Assembly (NCBI GenBank): GCA_021234155.1
Contig: JAJEKV010000005.1
Location: 250,001-314,000 of the forward strand
From: Isoetes taiwanensis
Lineage: Eukaryota; Streptophyta; Lycopodiopsida; Isoetales; Isoetaceae
Length of the DNA stretch: 64,000 bases
Direction of reading: 5' to 3'
Below are positions 45,301 to 56,886 of the stretch, in pieces. Within the stretch, counting starts at the first letter, position 1. Each line of letters begins with the position of its first letter. The notes below the pieces were generated by a model. The model worked only from the letters and a program-made list of their open reading frames with translations. It made no database searches and was not told the DNA's origin. Position numbers and translations under genes: made by a program.

Positions 45301-46830
45301 CCTGGCGGTGACACCTCAATCTCTACCAACAAGGGGGCTGCTTGGGGTGATTCGAGGTGTCACCTTATTGGCGTCCAGGCGCCCCTAGTCTTCTGTTCGT
45401 CTAGGCATTAATCTACTGGTGGAATCGAACTCGACTATATGGTTGTCCCTTTTTGTTTATACTAGATCCTCAAGTATGGGCATTCCTACTAGGTTCGACC
45501 TATAAATGTTTCAAGTTGATAGAAAATCCGAAACAACAATCAAACATCTCTAGGCTATCTCCAGAAACTATATTAAAGAAATGTGGTGTCTAAATCGATT
45601 TGATGAAGTAGATCTTGATCGTGCTGTAGGATATTTTCTAATTGCAGCCATCTATTTGCACATGCATGTGGAAAAACACGATACGTCCAACACTAACAGT
45701 GATAAGTTTTGCACCAAGTATCATATGCACAAGATGGCTTTGCATTAAGTCAACAAAAGAAACGTTCATGGCAGCTGGAGAAAAATAATTGTGCTAGGTT
45801 TTGTTACTATAGACGTATAATAAGTTAGAAAAAAATGTAGATAATGAAATAATTTTTCAACAAGGGCTTGCATCTGGAAAGTCTTGGGCATGGGGTGAGA
45901 GGAATTCAAAGGGAAGGAAGATTTGAGTTGTTTGAATAGTAAAGTTGTAATGCTCTATAAGACATCAAGGAATCATTGAAAAAACTAAGAAAAGCTTTAG
46001 ACCAATAGTCAATGGTGATCTATGTTGCAACACTAGCCTTGCTGGTTTAACGTCTAAGAACTAGATTAATATAACAACATATATACATGTTGTTAGAAAT
46101 CCGTCATATCGAATGCTATCTACGAATCATTTATAGTTCCAATATACTCATGGGGAGACAAAGATATCTCTAATCCGAGTGTGTTTCACAACATCGTATT
46201 AATAGATGTTCGTTAATAAATATAATGGGTCTAGTTTCATAAGTTTGGAAAGGCAATAACTTTACGTTCTCGCTTCTTAATCACGCATTATTTTCTTCTA
46301 GAACACAAGGCGAGAAAATGCAGGTCTAAATCATGTATGTTTTTGGACATGTAGACGAGATAGATGAAGAGAAATGTTCGCGGCGGCCTTGGCCGCCACG
46401 ATAAATTTCTTGTATATCTAAATTATTGTTGTTTTCGGCTCATTAATAGTGTTTGCAAAAGAAGTTTTGAAAAGATATAGTGTTTCCATAGTAAGAGGGG
46501 GCCAAAGGTTTAATTGAGGGCAGTCCAGCGAAAAGAACTCAATTTTGATCCATTTTCAATTCAAATTGCTTGATTTGCTGATCGAGTGGAGAGACTCGTT
46601 AAATACAACTGCTTCGTCATTTGACTAGTGATCTAGTAAGTCACAACTCATAGGTACTTGGAATCTGCTTCATATTTTGAGCACTTTGGCTTGATCAAGT
46701 AAGACCGTTGCGAATAAGAATCATAATTCGTGAATGAACTTATTTCAGATTTAGAAAAAGATCACGGAAAATCAAACTCAAAGGATTTCACAAAAACAAA
46801 ATAAATTGTTACTAGAAACGTGTGCCCGGC
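42311..46830. other. No supported gene in 4.5 kb
   Basis: Open frames (43862-44152, 44721-45044 plus; 42441-42713 minus) have no domains or conserved context. At 45280-45380 a block around CGGTGACACCTC and CTTATTGGCG resembles the start of the window and may be a dispersed repeat. 43480-43580 has a diverged direct repeat (GGCGGCCATTAAT-AACTCGAAT). Confidence 0.45.
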
Positions 46831-47270
46831 GATGCCGGGCATTGATGATGGATGTCTATATGGGGTAGACATAATAGAGTTTGTAAGTGGAATAAAACAA
46901 TGTAAAACAAATCGTGTCCATAGATGTAATGGAGTGCAGAGTGTGATGGGCTATAGGGGTGATAGGCATTATGCCTTCCATTATTTCTACCCATTTATGC
47001 CCGGGGGATTCACCTCTATTATAGATATATATGCCATGTGCGTTCCTTAGGTTGTTAAAAAACCCATTGTATATGACAGTTCCATATGAAAAACCCTTTG
47101 TATACGACTACATTATTTGTAAAAGAATGCATCCCATATCATATAATTACTTGCCCAAAACACTTTTACTTGCCCAAAACACTTTTACTTGTTCAACCCC
47201 TTCCATGCATATACAATATCTCTATTATTCTATATCTGATCTCTATATGTTCTTATGTTTCGCGCTTATC
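46831..47270. other. No supported gene
   Basis: A short direct repeat CCCAAAACACTTTTACTTG occurs twice around 47150-47190. No coding signal was seen. Confidence 0.4.
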
Positions 47271-47274
47271 CGGC

Positions 47275-47545
47275 CGTCCGTTCGAGATCTGACGGCTCAC
47301 GTGGGTTTCGGACGTATCCTACGACCTAGATGGCCTGGGAGTTTACATATAATATGTGTACCGTGGTCCTATGGTCCAGATTGATCTGATCCTGACCGTC
47401 GGTCCAAGATCCGACGGCTTATGTGGCTTGGGGACACATCCTACGGTCCACGTGGCTTTGGGAATTATATGTAATAGATCCTACGGCTCATATTGCTTTT
47501 ATATGGTGAGATCTTGATCGTTGATCGAGTCTAAGATCCTAAGGC
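47275..47545. repeat. Degenerate units with GATC-GACGGCTC
   Basis: About four units carry GAT[CT][CT]GACGGCT-A, CACGTGG or TATGTGG and CATCCTACGG. They look like a decayed tandem array rather than a gene. Confidence 0.55.
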
Positions 47546-47685
47546 TCGTATTGAATGCTCGTTCCTTAAGGAAAGGCTTTTAAAATTTTTTATGTTGTTG
47601 GGGGAATTCGAACCCTGGTCCTCAACCCCCCCAAACCCCCCACTCTAACCACTAGACCAAGCATTAATTATATGAAAAATTTATA
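47546..47685 (-). mobile_element. tRNA-derived SINE trace
   Basis: The minus strand has TGGTCTAGTGGTTAGAGTG (47641-47659), which fits a pol III A box, and GGTTCGAATTCC (47603-47614), a good B box, at tRNA-like spacing. The sequence between is a G run and cannot fold as a proper anticodon arm, so this is not a functional tRNA. The body continues toward about 47546. Confidence 0.55.
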
Positions 47686-47689
47686 TTTC

Positions 47690-48235
47690 AAATATACTTA
47701 AGGGTAATGTTGTAATTAAGATAAAATAGACTATAATATTCTAGGATAGTTTCAAAATGTTCCAGAAAGTTCTAAAATGTTCTAGAAATTTCTAGAATGT
47801 AAGGGAATCCAAGAGAATTAAAGGGAATATAAGGAAATCTCATAAATTGTAAGAGAATCTAGGAAAATATACAAGTCTAACGGAATCTCTTAAAATCTAA
47901 TTGAATCTAAGTGAATCTTCATAATATCTAAGGGAATCTAAGAAAATCTTGATGAAATATTAGAGTTTTTTTAAGATTTTGCAATGAGCGACAATAAAAT
48001 GTTCTAACATGTTTCATAATAAAGGTGTACAATATAAATCTTGAAAAAAAAATATTCTAGATGCTCAGGGCAAGTGCCTCAGTCTAAAAATAGAAAATGT
48101 TTTAAAAATACTGCACAGATCCAAAATAGATTATTTTAGAAGGTTTTAAATGCTCATGGGTAAGCACCTCAATCAAAATAGAAAATTCTAAAAGAATCTA
48201 GGAGAATCTAAGAGAATCTCAGTAGAATCGTTGGT
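47690..48235. repeat. Degenerate GAATCTAAG-type short repeats
   Basis: Many imperfect units of GAATCTAAG/GGAATCTAA and AAATGTTCTAGAA are scattered through 47750-47960 and 48180-48225. The two halves also share ATGCTCAGGG-AAG-GCCTCA-type blocks at about 48060 and 48150. Confidence 0.7.
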
Positions 48236-51180
48236 TATCTAGAGCACTATAGGGTCTTACACCGTAAGAATATGCTAAAACTGGAACAATGCATCGTAGG
48301 ACGTATTAATTTTCTTGTATATATGTAATATATATTATCATAGTCATATCATATTATCACAGAATCCCCAACAGTAGAAGCTCACCAAAAATGACAGACC
48401 CTTACAGTATGAATACGAATCGAACACTGGCGTCACCACACTCCCTCTAGTATCCGTACAACATTCAAACTAAAAGAACCTTATATTTTTCTTACATATA
48501 CGGTACCAGAGAGGCAATAAAAAAACCCATTTGGTGCACTCACATGTTTCATACCCCATAATCTAGGTGAACCCCCAGGGCATTTATGGATAGGGCATAA
48601 TGGGATGCATATTATTTAGAATATATTGGTCTAAGGTTGATGGTTGTTAGTATCTCCCAATTTTTAACATTTAAATGTTGGATTGATTGATTGCCATTTG
48701 GTTGCACTATTTGCAAGCTTTAGCATGGTTGAAACTAATAACAAAATTGAGAAAAAGAAGTTGTGCTGTGTCTTTCTTTTTATAATGTTCTTTATGGGAT
48801 AAATGTGCATCAAATGATTCAATGCCTTGCCCCATTAATCAATATAATTAGAAAAAATATTGCCTAGCCATGAAAACCTAGAATTTTAGATGGCAAGTGT
48901 ATCAATGGATATGAGTAAATTTGCAAATGATCAAGATGTTGTAAGTATGATCTTTGTCTTGTTAAACTTAGTCCAAAAACATGTCATTAAGAACCCCAAA
49001 TTCATCATTCCATTATTTGCCTACCCTAAGACAGCATTCTCTACTTGCCAACCACCATAGCCATGCAAAAAGAAGGGATCTGCAAAAATAACCATAATAT
49101 GTTGATCCAAAAGAACTCAAAATTTTGAAAGACTTTGAATTCTTATTGGTCCTTACCTAGCTCCAATTTAAATACCTTGAAACGAATGAAGGAGCACCCA
49201 TGAATGAAGTGAGATCTGTTCTGAGGCACCTCAAACCTTATAGAAGCCAATGTATATTCTTCCACATCCTTGTTTTTCGATAGTCACTGCCATTATTGCC
49301 AAATGTACATCTGCTGTGAAAGATGGGAAACATTTAGGAAAAATAAGGGTACTTTAGAACAAAAGGGGGATCATTGCCTAGGAACTTGACTCTGCACCAA
49401 GAATATATGAGCACGTAATGATGCAATGAGAGTGGGAAATAATATAATAACATCTCACCAAACATAGCTCAAGCTCTATTGGGAAATTTTAACTATTCAA
49501 AATGAGCACCTATCTTCCACATATAAAGAATGTTGGACGAAACGATGACCAAGAATAAGAATAGGATATAAAGCAAAAAAAAATTGACACTTGCAAGGCA
49601 TCAAATTTTTCTGCACCAATGTAAGATTTATAGAAAAGCTTGTAAGTTATGGTTTGTGCACAATTTCAACTCAGATCATTACTTCCAACTATTATACTCT
49701 ATTATAAGACAAACTTTAAATGGCATGGCAGCGGGGTATGGAGCGACCATACCTTAGGGCGTTTGTTGGGGTAACAAATGATCATATAGCTTCAGAGTCC
49801 ACTGAACTAATGGATCTTAGTTTCTCAAATGCCTTGCTATCTTTGGATCAATATCTCATCAACGAATTTGTACACCTCCACAAAGTCAGGGTCATCTGAA
49901 ATGCAACATCAATTAAGCTAATTATTCAAGCTAGCTTCCTGCATTATTCCTTTAACGCTAGTTTAAAGCCTCACACCGACAAAGCAATAAAAGAAACATA
50001 TGTAAATGCTCTGATTTGTTATATGTATCTTTCTAATTCAACACGACAAAGTAGCTCTCTAGCTTCAAATTGAGCGTAACATGAAGCTCAACTCTAATTT
50101 TAATTATAGGATCTACTTATCTAAACTTTGAAATACATTTCATCAAATTAGAATCATCTCATGAGAAAGAAATGTCAAAAATGGGTCATAATAAAATAGA
50201 AATGCAGAGGACTCTTAAATTTGACATAATGCCCTAGAAAGATATAATCTCTATGAAAACGCCAGCAGCATGTAAACCCATCTACCAATTCAGCACTTTG
50301 TTTTAAACTTGTTAATAAAGTTATTGAAATTTTCATATAAGAACATAATTCCCATGTCCACTTAGAATTACCCTTACATTGCAGCAATCTGAAAGTATTG
50401 AGGATGACAACAAAAGCATGCCATCACAGCATCTTGCCATTTTCCTTCAGAGATAATTTGATCCTGCAATAGAAAATGATCAAACCATTGTGCATGGTTC
50501 ATGGATTTGTGTAGCAAGATTTTTCCCTTGCGCAGCAAACTGTGGAGTAATATTTTGTTTTAAAACCACACTAAATCACAATGGCCTTCTAATAAGGGCT
50601 GAGAATAGAACCCTATTGCTAATGGCATACTTCTAAATGCAAGGATAAATATGTAAACGATCTCATGCCATGGCAGTATTTCAGAATTATGGAAAGAATA
50701 GATTCGCATCCCTTTGTCTGCCCCAAGTTAGAAAAGAGAGTGGAACAATGGAACTTAAAAATGATTCAATTGCCAAAACTCCCTGCTCAGTCATTGCAAA
50801 GCCATTGAGTAACATTTAAAGAGATCGAGAAAGCACCTTCATTGCAAATAAAAACAAATGTCAAAGCAAAGCCCAAATATCTTTAAGCTCTGCCCCCCGT
50901 TGCCCCTATCCACCTGTAAAATAGAGACCTCAAAATTTAACAAATCAAAACTTATTTAAAAAAAGTGCGAGTATGAAGAATGATGGCTACAAATTAAAAA
51001 TGATGCAAATCGGAATGGAGAAGGCAATTGATTTCTTTTGTAACACAAAGCACAAAAGATTGAGAAGCGGCTTACTTTTTATTTGCGCAGAATTTTAGCC
51101 GTCTCTTGCATTTGAAAGGAAAACTAAGTATTGGAGCTTTACAAAGAGAAGATGCATCTTATATACCAATCCCGTTGCTT
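48236..51180. other. No supported gene in 2.9 kb
   Basis: At 49730-49900 the minus strand reads DDPDFVEVYKFVDEI after a CAG, then in other frames KIARHLRN and DPLVQWTLKLYDHLL with stops; this may be an exon relic but I cannot name it. The rest is AT-rich with no conserved frame. Confidence 0.4.
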
Positions 51181-51184
51181 GGCA

Positions 51185-52043
51185 AGAATAGAATAGAATA
51201 GAATAGAATAGAATAGAATAGAATAGAATTTTTAACGTCCACGGAGACCAATAGGTCATGGGACCCATACAATGGGCTAGTACAATCATTACTACTAGGA
51301 TTAAAAACCTGCACGCCTCGAAAAAGGTTTTCAAGGGAAAAACTTTTGCAGTAATGATGATACTAGACAAGTGGAGATAATGACTACTGAGGGCTCAGTA
51401 ATTGCAGACGTTTATCTAGAACCTCAAGTATGTATAATGCTAAGTCATGCACAGATGGTGCTCTAAGAAGTTGTGGAAGCGTGGAATGGAATGCTAAGGT
51501 CAAAAAAAGATTCTGGACTATCTCAAAAGCAGGGCAACTCAGAAGAATATGGCTTTCATCTTCAATAACCTGTAACTGGCAACAGACACATAGTCTCGCT
51601 TCTCGCGGCAATTGCGGCCACTCCCTTCTACCTGTCTCAATCCGTAGCCTGTGGGATCCCGTGCAAATTGATGCAATAGCTACAAGCTTGTTCCTGGACA
51701 ATGAAGCAAGCAAATAAGCTTGGGGCCCTGGTGCCAAGGTGGGGTTTATGTGTGCATGATAATGACCAGTTTTCACTTGGGCCAAAGTAACTGCGTCCCA
51801 TATCTTTTGAGAAAAACGACCATTGAGATATTGTTGCAAAAGCTCAGGATCAGAACTAGCAAGCATCAGGCAGTGCTTTGGTTGCACAGCCCAACGGGCA
51901 AACCATGTAGTGCAATGCTCTTTCCAATATCGTTTCAAATGCTGAGGAGATTCAGCCATGGCAAGTGCAAGAACAAGATACCTAACATCATCCAGGTGGT
52001 GCACCTTGCAGATATAGTGGAAAGACCAAACTGATTTCATAAA
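51185..52043 (-). mobile_element. LINE C: 5'-truncated copy with long open C-terminus
   Basis: One open frame of 218 residues (52040-51384) encodes the post-RT C-terminal domain of the same family as LINEs A and B (HYICKVHHLDD, LALAMAESPQHLKRYW, ASSDPELLQQYL, VKTGHYHAHINP) ending in a C-VCC----IEDESH---SC cluster. No RT palm is included. The 3' UTR holds the paired structure (51286-51357), the hairpin GACC-TATT-GGTC (51246-51257) and a tail of nine TTCTA units (51185-51229). The intact frame and long tail suggest a more recent insertion than A or B. Confidence 0.88.
51286..51357 (-). other. U-rich paired structure, copy f
   Basis: The outer stem is TCATTACT/AGTAATGA (8 bp, perfect). It encloses facing T5 and T5 tracts, a CC/GG stem, and an apical hairpin CTTGAAAA/TTTTCGAG. 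It is the same architecture as copies b to e. Confidence 0.65.
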
Positions 52044-54070
52044 ACCACAACTCTAAGCAAGCATTTAAGAGAGTAGCGGTGGTTCTTCAAGATTCAGAAC
52101 CTAAATAAAAGACTAAAAGACAATGCACAATTTAAAAGAATTACCTAATAATACTACATTGATGACATCTAAACCCTATTGCAAAAGTTTGAAAACACAG
52201 GGATGAAAGATTAGCTGTGGTAGTACTTACTGGTGCAGATGTTGCATTATCTCTTCTACCTCTTGAGAATGCCCATAAGCCTAAAAAAGCAAAAAATAAA
52301 AAGAAATCATCTTCAAGTATTAGAAGACACAAGCTTTATTCAGTTATTAGTTAATAGAAGTGCGTCTGCAACATATAATAGCAGGGTTTGACCTCTCATT
52401 CTTCCCCAGAAGGCTTACTGAATTTCGTTTGAGTGCCACACATCCAGTGCCAGCTATAATTTCGCAACACTCAGAGGTAGATACTATGCGAAAATGAGAA
52501 AGCTGGACACAAAATCCAAAATCACAGGTGGTGGCGAATGTAGAATGCTTTTACACCAGACCTCAAGCTACTAATTAATGAACGGATCCTGCAAGTTAGG
52601 GATTAGATCTGGCAAACAAAGAAAAAATAATGAAGCGTAGATAAGGCTCAGCTACGCTAAGCAAAATGCAGGATCTAGCACATCACGATCCCGCCAGTGG
52701 TGCACACGTGTAGCAGTTCTAAGGCACCAAAATGTTGAAGCGCCAAAATGTAGAGTGCAGGGATGAGAAACTTGAGGTTCCATATAAATTTCTAAAGATG
52801 TCGAGCTTCAATACGAATTTCTGAAAGGTGCCACCGAATTCAAAATTTACACCAGTGTGCCAAGTAGAAGAGGGAAAGAGGGAACGCCTAATGTGAAACA
52901 CCTCAGCCGGTTCAAAAACTGGACATCAATGCTGCCAGCCCCTCTCTAGCAAAAGGAGCCGCAAGCGGAAAGGGAACGCCGCCAATTACCAACCTCATGC
53001 CATTTCAAAAAAGAAGATAGAAAATAATATCCACTATCCAGATTTGTTGTTGAGGTAAAAATTTGAACTGGTTCTAAAAACATCTAAATATAGCATATTT
53101 GTGAATATTCACCCCTTAAGGGAAACGTTGATTCAAAAAATCTTTAAGGTAATGAATTTTAAAATACTTCATGGGCATGCAAATTTGACACCATCCAACC
53201 ATTGATAAAATTCGTGTACGAAGCTAGCTTCGTCATGACATTTATTTTCCCTGATGCAAGAAAGTCTGCCCCAAAAAAATTGGCCGCAGGAGCTATAGCA
53301 GAGCGCGCACGACGAGTGACAACTAGCTTCCCCTAGAATGCGGACGAGTTCCTTCCCAATCTCATTGGTCTACCATTGCCACGAAATCGGCAAAGAACTT
53401 CAGTTTGCATCAGCCAGGGAATCGCAAAGGAATCAGCCATGGATTAGCAAGGAATTGCCAGAGAATTGGCCATGAAATCGGCTAAGAAACCCCAGCTTAC
53501 ATCGATTTAGTCAGGAGCTCTCTTGAGCTTACTCTTGGAAAACAGCTAAGGGATTCTTGGGCTCATACTACAGTTTATACTTCGGCTTCCTGAGACTCTG
53601 ATATGCTCTTTCGCACCGAGATTTAGAAGCTACAGAATATTTAATCTAGGTCTATATATAATTTAAGGGCAAACAACAGTTTTCTAAAACCATTACCTCA
53701 ATAAACCCATATAACATTTAGATTCGGGCCATTCCTGGGCTCATACTTCCACTTATGCTTGGGTGAACCATACTTCCATTCCTGGGCTCGTATTAAAGCT
53801 TACACTTGGGCTCTTTGATTGTTCTGGGTAGAGACTTCTGAAACCACTACTTGTACAAATCCACCTCGCCTATTCATTCATGGAGCAAGATAGAAAAAAG
53901 GAGATAAGTTCAGATTCAGATCATTCTCTTTATATTATTGTGTTTTCTTATTTTTTCTTGCTCCTTGCATTTCCTTGGTTTTTAGATTTTAATACAGAAG
54001 TAGCTTTCAAGCTACAAAAAAAGGAAGGAAGGTCAATGTAGATCTATGCTTTCTTTCTACATATTCTATA
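52044..54070. other. No supported gene in 2 kb
   Basis: No domain in any frame; short frames at 52141-52332 and 52719-52901 (minus) are not called. Confidence 0.45.
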
Positions 54071-54074
54071 ATAG

Positions 54075-54353
54075 CACAGTTGCAAGCTCAGGCTCTCAAA
54101 CCAGCAGCAGTCCGACATAGTTTTTGAGAAGACCATAGAAACTATAGAAGGTTCTTATGATGTACAGGAGAGCATACCTATTGTTGATGTAGGCAAGAGA
54201 AAGAAATGGAGAAATGAGTGGACGGAAATTCACAAATGGGCTTTTAGAGTAAAGTCTCCCGCAAAAGAAGGTCGTGCGAAGTGTAGTTGGTGCATTGAAT
54301 CTAAGAAGGCCACCACATACACAAGAGAGGGTTTGAAAGTGATGCGGCTGTCA
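54075..54353 (+). pseudogene. Possible BED/hAT-type transposase N-terminal fragment
   Basis: A 93-codon plus frame without ATG contains DVGKRKKWRNEWTEIHKWAF, GRAKCSWCIESKKATTYTRE and GLKVMR. A W-x-n-W stretch followed by C-x2-C in a basic context resembles the zinc-finger lead of hAT-like transposases or related nuclear proteins, but the distal His/Cys pair is not visible. It ends at TAA 18 bp before the gypsy LTR, so insertion may have cut a larger gene. Alternative: an unrelated plant exon. Confidence 0.35.
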
Positions 54354-54371
54354 TAATTCTTCTAAACCAAT

Positions 54372-54882
54372 TGTTATGATCTCTCCTAAATCACCTGTGA
54401 AAACCAAAGAAACTAAAGAAATAATCTAGTTAGAAGGAGAAGCTCGATCCACCCAAACGGATTCACCAGGAAGACTTTATCATGGAGCAGGAAATCTTTA
54501 TCTCTCGCTCAGATCAACAAGCTTGGCTATGGAGAATTTGAAGCAGAAGGGGAAATCAAGAAAGGAAGAGAAGTAGTCCTAAGGCGGTGCTATGTGTGCT
54601 CTTTTATAGCCTCATGAAAGTTTTTTAAAGGTAAATTCCTTTTTTGGCCTTTGCGTTTTTAGAAAGACGCATAGCTCTTCTCTTATAAATCTAAGGTTAG
54701 TGCTCCGGTTAGATTCAATTCCTTGTAATGACAAGGTTGCATTGCCTGATAGTAGGTCTCGTTATCAACCATAAGCTTTTAAAGCGTCACTGATCTCATT
54801 TAAAGTACTTGTTGGTCGTGAACCACATCCCCGAGCTATTATTTTGTTCAAATATCGTATATTTTGTTCAAATACCGTAACA
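54372..54882 (-). repeat. Gypsy 3' LTR
   Basis: 511 bp from TGTTACGG (54882 on the minus strand) to CATAACA, giving TGTTA/TAACA ends. It follows the polypurine tract directly. The left edge is inferred from the inverted ends because the partner LTR is lost. Confidence 0.7.
54601..54609 (-). promoter_or_regulatory. TATA box of the gypsy LTR
   Basis: CTATAAAAG on the minus strand, 270-280 bp into the LTR, with a CACACA-like start region shortly downstream. Confidence 0.55.
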
Positions 54883-54896
54883 ATCCTTCCCTTTCC
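54883..54896 (-). promoter_or_regulatory. Gypsy polypurine tract
   Basis: GGAAAGGGAAGGAT on the minus strand ends exactly where the LTR (TGTTACGG) begins. Confidence 0.8.
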
Positions 54897-55111
54897 AAGA
54901 TTGAATGTCCTCGTCAATCATAGGAAAAAAACGGTTTATCTCAATTCGTTTAGAGATGGCCTCAAGTCAATCTGAGGACTTTCATCTCGATTTATTTAAA
55001 GATGGCCTCAAGTCAATCTGAGGTCTTTGAGCTCAACTCATTTAGAGATTTTTGAGCCTTAGGCAATTAACTGCAACAAGTTAATTGTCAGATAATTGAA
55101 TAAACTTCAAT

Positions 55112-55519
55112 TTAATCACGTCTCAGAGTTTGTTCATACTCATCCACAAGTCCTTGATAGTCTTTTTGGTTCTTGGAGTACCATACTGCATCAGAAGGTG
55201 GATGAAACTTAAACTTTAGTAGATACCTTCGATAAGAAGATCTGTGTATCTCCTTGTCCTGATCTGTAAGGGTATTCTTAGGTTCGAGTATCTTCTCATC
55301 TCCTTTAATGATAGGAGGATCTAGATAGTCCATTTTTTGCAAAACTTTAGGAGAAATTTCACCACCCTTGAAGGGCTTTAGTACCACAACATTAAAAACT
55401 GGATGAAGGTTAGTCCATCTCCCATATAGACGTAGGCGATAAGTGTTCTCACCTATTCTATCTTCAATTGGAAATGGTCCATAGTACCTGGGTGCCAATT
55501 TCACATACCTTGTATCCAT
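55112..55519 (-). pseudogene. Gypsy integrase C-terminus with chromodomain
   Basis: The 135-residue frame starts YVKLAPRYYGPFPIEDRIGE and continues with LHPVFNVVVLKPF, the GPY/F-type integrase end. It then has PPIIKGDEKILEPKN and SSYRRYLLKFKFHPPSDAVW, which matches a chromodomain (E-IL, YLVKWKG, ATW). Such chromodomains direct insertion to chromatin in plant chromoviruses. A stop and frame change near 55520 separates it from the integrase core. Confidence 0.88.
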
Positions 55520-55778
55520 TTTTCAAAGTCTCTTCTTAGGAAGATGTATCCACACCCATTGTCCTTGTTTGTATTCAACTTTTCTCCGCTTCTTTGCTAA
55601 TTTGGACATCATGGCTTCCTGACTTTTGAGAATGCGAGCTTTCTTGAGAAGTTTTCTGTGTTACTGAATGAACAGTATTGTTATATGCAAATTCTAGCAT
55701 ATATAGATAATCTTTCCACTGAGTTCTCCTTTCTGCTACGTAAGCCCCTAACATATCTTTAATAGTTTTGCTAACAAC

Positions 55779-56720
55779 TTATGTTTGGCCGTCTGCTTGT
55801 GGATGATAGGCCGTAGAAAACTTCAAAGTGATACCCAAATTCTTTATAAGTCCTGACCAAAATTTGCTGCAGAATATTGGATCCCTATCTATGATAATTG
55901 CATCAGGCAATCCATGTATCTGAAATATCTCCTTCAAAAAGAGGTTGCTCACTTGAGGAGCTGTCATGCTGGACTTACAAGGAATGAAATGAGCTTGTTT
56001 AAACAACCTATCTACTACTGTCCATATTTGATTGTTCTTATGAGAAGAATTTGGGAATCCCTGGATGAAATCCATAGTAATATGCTTCCAGGGCGCTTCT
56101 AAAAGTGGTAAGGGTTGTAACAATCCAGCTGGCTTACTAGTTGAAGCTTTAACCTGCTGACAAACTGTAGAAGCTTCTACATATCTTCTAACATCCCTTT
56201 CCAGTTTTGGCCAATAGATTGCCTTTTGACAGTAGCAAGTGTAGCTTGAACTCTTCGATGCCCAAAAATAAGGAAGTTCATGACATTCTTGCAACATTTT
56301 CTGTCGGTATGCCTGTGTAACACATAAGCAATTTCGGTACAAAAGAGAACTATTATGCAACCTGTATTCTCCAAGAGGATCTCTTCCTTCTTTTTCTAAT
56401 TGATGGAATGGTACTGTGAAAGAAGGATCATTCCTATAATCCAATTTCATTGGGTCCAAATCAATGATCCTAGCAATAGACATTGCATGTGTGAAGACCC
56501 TGCTTAAAGCATTAGGAACCTTGTTTTCTTTCTTTGGTTTATACTCTAGCTGCATGTCCTCAAAGTCTTTTGTAATATCAATGCGTTTCAATTGGCGTGG
56601 ATTTATTATCTCTTGAGTTTGAATATGCCTCAAACTATGCTGATCAAATCGGGTTATGAATTTAGACTCCATCAAGTAATGTCTCCATTTCTTTAGGGCA
56701 TGTACTAAAGCAATCAACTC
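55779..56720 (-). pseudogene. Gypsy RNase H end, H2C2 finger and integrase core
   Basis: The 312-residue frame starts in RNase H (ALVHALKKWRHYLMES, FDQHSLRHI, NALSR), then shows the H2C2-like zone (CH---FWASK and YWPKLERDVRRYVEAS-VCQQ-K), then the integrase: first aspartate in WKHITMDFIQGFP, second in IIIDRDPIF, and AYHPQADGQT where the catalytic glutamate would follow at the frame end. The first histidine-rich part of the finger (usually H---GH-G) is altered to ELPYFWASK, so zinc binding may be lost. Confidence 0.9.
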
Positions 56721-56886
56721 TTCCTCATAAGTATTGTATCCCTGTTTAGAAGGCTTAGCATACGACTAATCTAAGCTAATGGATGACCATCTTGCATAAG
56801 AACTGCTCCAATAGCACAATCACTTGCATCTGAACACACTATAAATAGTTTGTTCCAATCGGATAGAGCTAATACAGGTTCAGTGG

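Noticed and set aside
47600-47662. Functional tRNA gene
   Set aside because: A and B boxes are present, but the middle is a G run with no anticodon stem and the acceptor arms do not pair beyond about 4 bp.
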